The translations under genes were made by a program, and so were the position numbers. Below are positions 1-7,149 of a stretch of DNA of 64,000 nt, in pieces; the first letter of the stretch is position 1, and each line of letters starts with the position of its first letter. The notes under the pieces were generated by a model that worked only from the letters and a program-made list of their open reading frames with translations, was not told the origin of the DNA and did not search any database. Source of the stretch: Tisiphia sp964030975 (lineage in GTDB: Bacteria > Pseudomonadota > Alphaproteobacteria > Rickettsiales > Rickettsiaceae); the NCBI RefSeq assembly GCF_964030975.1, contig NZ_CAXIQH010000001.1:1426001-1490000 (forward strand), written 5' to 3'.

Positions 1-18
1 AAGTATATGAGATATACC
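1..18 (-). pseudogene. comEC: comEC, continuation after the IS66 insertion (window edge)
   Basis: Read on the minus strand these 18 bases encode G-I-S-H-I-L, the conserved ComEC motif. They continue exactly the frame of the comEC fragment that ends at 2681 on the other side of the IS66 element. Bases 11-18 are one copy of the 8-bp target duplication (gatatacc). The rest of the gene lies before the window. Confidence 0.75.
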
Positions 19-99
19 GTATACTTGCAGCAAAACTGCATAACTCTATCTAATTTTTTTGTTAGTATAAAATTTATTTTATACATTTGGGTTCCTACT

Positions 100-525
100 A
101 TGCAAATACCATCAATTACTGTTGAGCAAGTAGCTCAGCAATTTAAAGCCTGGCGTCAAACTAAAACTAACAAGTTTGATCCCATACCAAACCATCTAAA
201 GGAATTAGTTCGCCAGCTACTCCATCACTATTCTTGCAAAGATATAGCCAAACATCTCAATATTAATAAAACAATAATTAGTTCAATTCAACAAGCCCAT
301 CAACCTTCCCTCAAAACTTCTCCTACCTCAACTTCAAATAAAGTTCTACAACACGATATTAATTTTCTCCCATTTCAACTAGTAAATTCTATAGATACTG
401 ATCCTGTGGCTACTCCCAAACAAAATTACTACACTTGCCACATTATTAAGCCAAATGGTACCAAGCTTATTATTCAAACACTAGAGCTAAAAACCATAAT
501 TCAAACATTTCTATGCTGCAACTAA
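100..525 (+). CDS. tnpA: IS66 accessory protein TnpA-like
   Basis: 141-residue protein starting MQIPSITVEQVAQQF; the ATG at 100 is chosen because it is the first ATG inside the element beyond the terminal repeat. Residues about 15-60 look like a helix-turn-helix (HHYSCKDIAKHLNINKTI), fitting the small DNA-binding first ORF of IS66 elements. Its stop overlaps the tnpB start (513), implying translational coupling. Compared with copy 2 it has a longer Ser/Thr/Pro linker (roughly residues 66-82). The family assignment rests mainly on position and helix-turn-helix character, because the sequence itself is divergent. Confidence 0.7.
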   Translation: MQIPSITVEQVAQQFKAWRQTKTNKFDPIPNHLKELVRQLLHHYSCKDIAKHLNINKTIISSIQQAHQPSLKTSPTSTSNKVLQHDINFLPFQLVNSIDTDPVATPKQNYYTCHIIKPNGTKLIIQTLELKTIIQTFLCCN

Positions 526-866
526 CCCCTCAGTCAGTTATTTTTGTTGCCACTATTGCCATCGACTTTCGTAAGGGTATCGATGGTTTAATAGCTGTTT
601 GCAGACAAAAACTTTCTTCCAACCCTCTTAATGGTTCCTTGTTTTTATTCTATAATAAAAACAGAACTGCCATTAAAATTTTGTCCTTTGACGGTCAAGG
701 CTTTTGGTTATGCTCTAAACGCCTATCCAAAGGTAAATTTACGGCAAAACTTTCCCCATCTGATAATTCATCTTATCAGATTTGTTATAGAACCTTACAC
801 ATTCTTATTCATAATGGCGATCCTAGTTCTGCCAAACTCTCCAATGATTGGCTTCCTGTCATTTAA
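513..866 (+). CDS. tnpB: IS66 Orf2 / TnpB accessory protein
   Basis: 117-residue protein with the hallmark IS66 Orf2 segment: IDFRKGIDGLIAVC near residue 17, then LFLFYNKNRTAIKIL and the DGQGFWLCSKRLSKGKF block. IS66 TnpB is required with TnpA and TnpC for transposition; its biochemical role is not settled. It overlaps tnpA by 13 bases. Its stop codon overlaps that of tnpC, which runs in from the opposite strand. Confidence 0.88.
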   Translation: MLQLTPQSVIFVATIAIDFRKGIDGLIAVCRQKLSSNPLNGSLFLFYNKNRTAIKILSFDGQGFWLCSKRLSKGKFTAKLSPSDNSSYQICYRTLHILIHNGDPSSAKLSNDWLPVI

Positions 867-2508
867 GCTGCCGTCTCGATTAATTCCGTATTATTTATAT
901 ATCTTGCATAGGCAAAAGGTGTATAATTCGTAGGATGCTTCTTTGCTTTGCTACTCTGCTCTTGCAGCCAATTTAAATATTTAAATGCATTGATCCCGTT
1001 CTCACTACAAGTCTTTACTATACTATACAGACCACTATGTATCTCAGCACTATTGATTGTTTTAAAGAATAATGAATTCTTCCTTTGTAAAATAATGGTA
1101 CGTAGTGACCTCTCAGCCCAATTATTATCAAGACTGCTAACTGGAATTTTCAAAAATTGCGTCAAACCTTCTTTATTATTTAACCAATATTTCATAGCTT
1201 GCCCAAACCTACTATTAGGCTCAACTTTCTTGTCGTTAAATAATTCGTCTATTTTGTTATATATGTTTTCTATATATTTACTGCTATGTTCCTGATGGTA
1301 CTTCAGCTTTTCCTCAAGGCTCATCTCTTTACATTGATGTTCATTATGGTAAATCCCACCAGTTTGTTTGAGAAAATATCCGCATTCTTCAGGATAGTAT
1401 GGTTCATTATCTGTAAATTTCCTCTGTCCATGTGATAAACAGTTGATCATAATTATTATTGCTAGTAATTCTTTATCTGCTTCTGATAATACTGGGTTAT
1501 TATTGTTACTTGCATCAGTCATTAAATGAATAGAATCAGTCCTATTCTTACGATTCTTTAGTACGTTACCAATATTTTCCCCGCCATGCTTATTACCGGT
1601 AAAATATAAAACTATCACCTCATTATTGGCAGTCTTAGCACATATAGTAGTGGTATAACAGCTGCGTCCTTTCTTATTTTGAGTACGTAATTTTTTATTG
1701 GCTACAGTAATTTCTAAAATTCTAGCTCTAGTATCATCAAGATTCAGTGAGCTACATTCGGCAGCCATTTCCAATAATACCCTGTAAATTTCAGCTCCAC
1801 CACCTTCTTGCCAAACATCTAAATATTGTTGCCACAACGAGCTATATGATACAGGAACCCCGCTTAAACTTTGCAACCTAGATAAACGATAGAAGGGAGT
1901 ACCGTAGGTCTTTTGTAACACTATTGCACTTTTGCTACTATTTGTCCATTTGTTGATATTCTTATTGTTCATAACTGTATAATCGCAAGCATTACAGCGT
2001 AACGTTTTCTTTACATATCTGTTGACTGTAATTGGAGCATTACCTGTAAATTGTAGCAATTTTCTAGCTTCACTATTATAGAGTTTACCATTATCACAGT
2101 GAGGACAGCTATCACCACTACAAAAATTCTCAGGAGCTAAATAGCTGGTATTTGCATCCTGATAATCATCAAATCCATATTTACCTTGCCAATTACTGCG
2201 ATCTCTCTTCTTGGACTCATCGTACTCTTCTTCATTACCACCATTCTTATTATCAGATTCACTCGGTGGTTCTTTTAATGAATCTGAACTATCTTTTTTT
2301 TGTTATCTGCCTTAAAACCAATCATCATCTCCTTAAGCTTATTTATACTGATGTTTGATGATGCTAGCTTGTCTATTAGTTCGTTACAAAATTTCACAAG
2401 TTCTATCACCGCTTGCTGATCATCTCCTGTTAATGAACTTGCCTTAATATGTTGTATTAGTTCTTCTCGTTCCTCAGCACTTAAGGTCGCTACTTTTGGC
2501 TTTTTCAT
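863..2508 (-). CDS. tnpC: IS66 transposase TnpC, split by a -1 frame change at an A8 run
   Basis: The first 77 codons (2508-2275: MKKPKVATLSAEEREELIQ...) form the N-terminal coiled-coil part. At the A8 run (plus 2294-2301) that frame ends soon after. The -1 frame then continues without interruption through a zinc-finger region (CSGDSCPHC) and the DDE domain (LNLDDTRARILEI, VSSLDNNWAERSLR) to 863. One extra A would join the two parts. Copy 2 has the same A8 run and the same break, so this may be programmed frameshifting or transcript slippage rather than decay. Classical IS66 encodes TnpC downstream on the same strand; here it faces tnpB. Confidence 0.85.
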
Positions 2509-2680
2509 TTTGATTCATTCATTACGTTTAATAATTGAAATGTTATAGTATAACTGATAGTTTTTCAACCAGTTTTTTTACTAATCGGTGATATTTGCAT
2601 AGTAGGAACCCAAATTTATAAAATAAATTCATACTACCAAAAAAATTTAATAGAGTTATGCAGTTTTGCTGCAAGTATAC

Positions 2681-3471
2681 GATATACCGCTTTGTCTCAT
2701 TTCCTTCATTAATTTTCGATCGATGGCTTTGCTTTCACCTAGTAATATTGCTGCGGTGAAATTACCTTTAATAGAACCAAGTATTTGGATTAGGCGGTTG
2801 TAAATAATTTTTTTGATTTTATAGACAAAACTATTAGTGTAGAAATCACTATATGCTATAATTTGAAGGGGGGACAGTGCATAGCCAGTAGCATTGATAT
2901 CCGCTAAATATGCATAAAAGCCAAAATCATAGCCACCTGGCAGAATACTAGTTTGCGGTTTATAAAGCCTCGCCACTAGGCTAATATTATCGTTAATATT
3001 AACTTCTTGGGCATATTTTACCGGCATACTTATCCTGATTTTTTGCAAAACCTGCTTAATTTTTTGAATTTCTACCTGATATAATACAACTTGCATACCA
3101 TGAGTAGTCGGTTTCATCGATTCTACGATACCGCTTATTCTTGAGGTTATTGGCTTTTTAATAGAGATAACATGTAAATTTGATACACGATATTTGCCAA
3201 CTACCATACCACACGAAAAAGCGATAATTATCCCCGCAATAAATCGCCCAAATATGTTGTTTCTTAAAATTAGTAGCGATAAGGAAATTGTAAAAATAGC
3301 TAAAATAAATATAAAGGAAGGTTCGCTACTTAAAGTAAAATAAGTACCAATACCGCAAATGAAACTAACAAAATACCAAAGGCTAAGATTGTGATATTCT
3401 TGTTCTAGAATGCTTGTGAAAAGATTAAAAATTAATTTATAATTTCTCAGGATCATTGCATCTAATAGCAT
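2681..3471 (-). pseudogene. comEC: comEC N-terminal part, interrupted by IS66
   Basis: ComEC/Rec2 forms the inner-membrane channel for single-stranded DNA uptake. This piece has the expected N-terminal layout: hydrophobic segments (about residues 25-90), a soluble OB-like region (SRISGIVESMKP..., residues about 108-190), then the approach to the competence domain, ending at ...MRQSGIS. Here the IS66 begins. Restoring one copy of the target duplication continues the sequence as GISHIL at window bases 18-1. The translated tail YTCSKTA after the break is IS sequence. The intact protein would be several hundred residues longer, so the gene is presumed inactive unless the IS excises. Confidence 0.85.
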
Positions 3472-3515
3472 GTTTATCTTTAAGATATTCTATTATTAGA
3501 TGCAAATCAAGGAGT

Positions 3516-5537
3516 CTATTCCCTCATCTCACCGTGAATATATAAATCATAAGCTATCTGATAAAAACTAATGGCTTCTTCCACTAAACTAGGAATATTC
3601 TCAATCTCTATTTTATCTTCACCAACTAATTTATAAGTTTTTGGTTGTTCTTGCGGTCTCAAGATAATTAAGTGATTATCCTTCATAAAGCCAAGCAATT
3701 GGTAAGTGCTGATAAAAGCTCTGTTTGCTGGCATGTTTAATATATCTTGACCAAAAAACTTACTGTTATACGAAAAATTTAATAATCCCAAAATAGTAGG
3801 AGCAATGTCAATTTGACTTGCTAAATTATCAACTATCTGTGGTTTTAATATATTAGGAGCGTATATTAATAGAGGTATATGATATTTATTAATTGGCAAA
3901 TCAGTTTTACCAGCACTTGACGCACAATGGTCAGCTGTGATAACAAAGATAGTATTGTCAAACCAGGGGTGAGTTTTAGCTAATTCAAGAAACTTACCAA
4001 TAGCATAGTCAGTGTATTTAACCGCTGCATTACGTCCACTACCAGATGGCAAATCAATTCTACCTTCGGTGAAAGTGTAAGGACGATGGTTAGAGGTAGT
4101 CATAATTAATGAGAAGAAGGCTTTGCCTTCCTTATAATTTTGATCAGCTAACTCCAATGATTTTATTAGTATATCCTCATCAGCTACTCCCCAAATATTA
4201 GAAAAACTTATTTCGTTGGATTTTAGATTGCCTTGATCAACTATATTATAACCATTACCATGAAAATAATTTTGTAAATTATCAAAGTAACTATAGCCCC
4301 CGAATAGGAAGTTAATAGCATATCCTTGATTCTTAAAAATAGTAGCTATATTAAATAGTGACTGATTATCAGGACGACGGATAATAGAAGAGCCAGGAGT
4401 TGGCGGTACTGATAAAGTAATAGCCTCTAAACCTCTTACTGTTCTAGTTCCTACTGCATATAAATTGGTAAAAAATATGCTTTGATCAGCTAATTTATCC
4501 AAATTTGGTGTAATATTTTGTTGATTACCAAATTTTCCCATAAATTCAGCACTTAGGCTTTCCACGGTAATAAAAATAATATTATATTTCTTGCTATCAG
4601 AAGAAGCAGCTCTGATATTACGTTCTATAGTACTATCATTCGAGTATACTAGTTCATCTTGCGATAAATTGCTGCGAACAATATTTAAAGCCTGATTTTT
4701 ATCAATTACTGGATAAAAACTATTATAATCCAAGCTATTATTAAAAAAGGCAGAGAAAAACTGATAATGACCGTTTCTAGCAAGTTCGATGGCATATTTA
4801 TTAGAATTTACATCAATTTTATTTGGATTATAAAAATTAAAAGCCAGTAGGCTAAACAAAAATAGTATTAGTGCAGAAAGAAGACATTTCTTGCCATATG
4901 GCAAACTAACGTCATTGCGAGAAGGCACGAAGCCCGAACGAAGCAATCCAGATATAATCACTTTCTTGGATTGCTTCGTCGCTACTAAAGCAGCTCCTCG
5001 CAATGACGCCTGTGAATTGGAGGTAATGTTAGTCAGGTTAGCTATATTTGCTTGATTAATTATATATTTTCTCAAGAAAAAACTAATCAATAGTGCAATA
5101 ACTATAATAGCTAGTAATATTTCTCCATAGGGCATAGATTCCTTTACAGTACCAATAATTTCATGGGTATAAATTAAATAATCTACTGCAATAAAATTAA
5201 ATCTAACACCAAACTCATCCCAAAAAGTAATCTCGACAATTGTAATAAATATTAATAGAACAATGGTACAGAAATAACCAACAAAACAACAGCTTAAATA
5301 CAACAATTGATACCGAGCCAATAATTTATGAAAGCCAATAATTAGCAGTAATATTACTGGTAAGAAATAACAGAGAGATATTAGATCATTGAGACTGCCA
5401 ACAACAAAAATTGACGCTAAATCAGATATGGTTATTTGTTGTTGCCATAAAGCGTATGAGCTTAATAGGGTACGGGTAATAAACTGAAATATTAGATAAA
5501 TTCTAACAATAGGAAAATTGAACAATGTTTTTATCAT
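3516..5537 (-). CDS. LtaS/OpgB-like membrane sulfatase (phosphoglycerol or phosphoethanolamine transferase family)
   Basis: 673 residues. The first half holds several membrane segments (for example about residues 10-30, 45-70, 80-115, 140-160 and 215-235). The C-terminal half is an extracytoplasmic alkaline-phosphatase-fold domain with IIFITVESLSAEFMG (metal binding), the probable nucleophile Thr364 in AVGTRTVRGLEA, and FVITADHCASS (metal binding). The family moves polar head groups from phospholipids to envelope polymers; the substrate here is unknown. Residues about 165-209 are not family sequence: they are encoded by a palindromic repeat (4910-5046) inserted in frame in the loop before the last membrane segment. 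Confidence 0.8.
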   Translation of the reverse strand: MIKTLFNFPIVRIYLIFQFITRTLLSSYALWQQQITISDLASIFVVGSLNDLISLCYFLPVILLLIIGFHKLLARYQLLYLSCCFVGYFCTIVLLIFITIVEITFWDEFGVRFNFIAVDYLIYTHEIIGTVKESMPYGEILLAIIVIALLISFFLRKYIINQANIANLTNITSNSQASLRGAALVATKQSKKVIISGLLRSGFVPSRNDVSLPYGKKCLLSALILFLFSLLAFNFYNPNKIDVNSNKYAIELARNGHYQFFSAFFNNSLDYNSFYPVIDKNQALNIVRSNLSQDELVYSNDSTIERNIRAASSDSKKYNIIFITVESLSAEFMGKFGNQQNITPNLDKLADQSIFFTNLYAVGTRTVRGLEAITLSVPPTPGSSIIRRPDNQSLFNIATIFKNQGYAINFLFGGYSYFDNLQNYFHGNGYNIVDQGNLKSNEISFSNIWGVADEDILIKSLELADQNYKEGKAFFSLIMTTSNHRPYTFTEGRIDLPSGSGRNAAVKYTDYAIGKFLELAKTHPWFDNTIFVITADHCASSAGKTDLPINKYHIPLLIYAPNILKPQIVDNLASQIDIAPTILGLLNFSYNSKFFGQDILNMPANRAFISTYQLLGFMKDNHLIILRPQEQPKTYKLVGEDKIEIENIPSLVEEAISFYQIAYDLYIHGEMRE
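4910..5046. repeat. Family C palindromic repeat with family B right end, inserted in frame in the sulfatase gene
   Basis: Starts cgtcattgcgag and ends caatgacg at 5008, with an inner inverted pair gaagcaatcca / tggattgcttc. Bases 5022-5046 match the right end of family B (ggttagctata). On the coding strand it gives the peptide LRGAALVATKQS...FVPSRNDV without a stop codon. This resembles the Rickettsia palindromic elements known to insert in protein genes. Confidence 0.88.
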
Positions 5538-5565
5538 CTAGTAAGTTTTTTTAAATTATCAGAGG

Positions 5566-5593
5566 TATAGTTATGCCCATAGGATTAATTGAT
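5566..5593. repeat. Solo end of a family A repeat at the tgt 3' end
   Basis: Matches, with about four differences, the outer end of the family A repeat seen at 46772 (tatagttatg...ataggatta). It overlaps the last codons and stop of tgt, so the present tgt C-terminus may be set by the repeat. Confidence 0.5.
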
Positions 5594-6670
5594 AAAATCA
5601 AAGTCTTTTCCTTGTTGAATATATTGTCTTATTCTTGACATTAATTCTTGAAAATACACCAAATTATGCCAGGTCATAAGTACTGCTCCTAAAATTTCTT
5701 TACTCTTTACCAAATGATGCAAGTAAGCTTTATTATAATTACTACATGTTGGGCATGGACAATCATATTCAAGAGGTTCCTGCTCATCTTTATATTTACT
5801 ATTACGAATATTTACTATACCATATTTGGTGAAAGCTTGACCATTCCGACCAGAACGCGTTGGAATAACACAGTCAAACATATCTATTCCTCTGGCAACT
5901 GCTCCAATAATATCATCTGGTTTACCAACTCCCATAAGATATCTTGGCTTATATTTAGGCAATAAATCCGGGGCATAGTCTAGTACTTCAAACATTAGAT
6001 CTTGTCCCTCACCTACTGCCAATCCCCCAATAGCATAACCTTCAAAATCTAATTCTACCAAATTCTGTGCTGACTCGTCGCGTAGCTCCTGATATACACC
6101 TCCCTGTACAATACCAAATTGACCATAACCCTCTCTTTGAACAAAAGCTTTTCTTGATCGCTCTCCCCATCTAGATGTTAATTCCATCGATGATTTTGCT
6201 TGCTCAAATGTTGCTGGATATGGAGTACATTCATCAAACGCCATGGTAATAGTACTATCAAGAAGATATTGTATCTCTATTGCTCGCTCAGGAGTTAACA
6301 TATGCTTACTACCATCAATATGCGAGTTAAAAATTACTCCTTCTTCTGTAATTTTACGTAATTTTGATAGGGACATCACCTGAAAACCACCTGAGTCGGT
6401 AAGTACAGGCTTTGACCAATTCATAAATTTACGTAAACCTCCAAATTTGGCAATTCTTTCAGCACCTGGCTGCAACATTAAATGATAAGTATTACCAAGT
6501 ATTATATCAGCTCCAGTAGATTCCACTGCTTCAGGTAACATGGCTTTTACCGTACCTTTTGTACCAACTGGCATAAAAGCCGGGGTGCGTATTTGACCAT
6601 GCCTAGTAGTTATAATACCAGTTCTGGCTTTTTTATGTTGAGACTGTAAGTCAAATGAAAATTTTTGCAT
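5585..6670 (-). CDS. tgt: Queuine tRNA-ribosyltransferase
   Basis: 361-residue TIM-barrel enzyme that exchanges guanine-34 for a queuine precursor in GU(N) tRNAs. Visible hallmarks: the N-terminal ARTGIITTRHGQIRTPAFMPVGT; the catalytic DSGGFQVMSL (first Asp near residue 92); FGIVQGG; the active-site strand GGLAVGEG; nucleophile region DMFDCVIPTRSGRNG; and the zinc site CPCPTCSNYNKAYLHHL followed by a His in MTWHN. The length is normal for the family. It stands alone between the sulfatase gene and an IS110 remnant. Confidence 0.97.
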   Translation of the reverse strand: MQKFSFDLQSQHKKARTGIITTRHGQIRTPAFMPVGTKGTVKAMLPEAVESTGADIILGNTYHLMLQPGAERIAKFGGLRKFMNWSKPVLTDSGGFQVMSLSKLRKITEEGVIFNSHIDGSKHMLTPERAIEIQYLLDSTITMAFDECTPYPATFEQAKSSMELTSRWGERSRKAFVQREGYGQFGIVQGGVYQELRDESAQNLVELDFEGYAIGGLAVGEGQDLMFEVLDYAPDLLPKYKPRYLMGVGKPDDIIGAVARGIDMFDCVIPTRSGRNGQAFTKYGIVNIRNSKYKDEQEPLEYDCPCPTCSNYNKAYLHHLVKSKEILGAVLMTWHNLVYFQELMSRIRQYIQQGKDFDFIN

Positions 6671-6718
6671 GTTAATTTACCTAAACTGATTTGCACATAT
6701 TAAATTAACCCAAATAAG

Positions 6719-6802
6719 TGCTGGAAGCAGCAGCCTTGCACAATAAGATGAAGGAAATTATATCATGAGTAAAATAATAGGTCTAGATGTAAGTAAAAAA
6801 TG
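6719..6802 (+). mobile_element. IS110 5'-end remnant
   Basis: Almost identical to 18652-18733: the end of the IS110 leader (gtgctggaagcagcagcc) and the first transposase codons MSKIIGLDVSKK. It then jumps to tagggtac, a string that also begins the structured leader of the intact copy at 18520. It is an 84-bp relic with no function expected. Confidence 0.85.
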
Positions 6803-7149
6803 TAGGGTACACTATAGAAATATTAAGAAATTTAGCTTGAAGAATTTTAGAGCTTGTAAAAATATCATAAATTACAGAAAAGTTACTAATTATTGCGAAT
6901 ATTTTAAGAAAAAACACCCAATATTACTTGATTATTAATTACGAATCTGTCTTAATTCAAGTAATAGGTTCCTTGTATAGCTTTATTAAATAGAGAAATT
7001 TGAAGAAAAGAATTAAGCAAAGAACTCAACTAATAAAATATTTAGTACGATTTCCTGTTTAATTTTGACAACAAAATTAACCTTACAATTAGTAAAGTTA
7101 TGCAAGAATCTGTTATTATAATAATTATAATGAATATATGAGAGGATAT
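6803..7149. other. Gene-free stretch
   Basis: A+T-rich, with stop codons in all frames. After the IS110 remnant no repeat, RNA or gene was recognised. The last 60 bases must hold the promoter and leader of the 7150 gene. A Shine-Dalgarno-like gagagga lies just before that ATG. Confidence 0.5.

Larger units (their letters stand above)
19..2680. mobile_element. IS66-family element, copy 1 (2662 bp)
   Basis: Long imperfect terminal inverted repeats begin gtatacttgcagcaaaactg at 19 and end with the complementary sequence at 2680. The element is flanked by an 8-bp direct duplication, gatatacc (11-18 and 2681-2688), as is usual for IS66. It carries tnpA and tnpB on the plus strand and a transposase (tnpC) on the minus strand, so the genes converge, whereas classical IS66 genes are collinear. 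It disrupts comEC. A second, nearly identical copy lies at 13877-16502. Confidence 0.93.
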
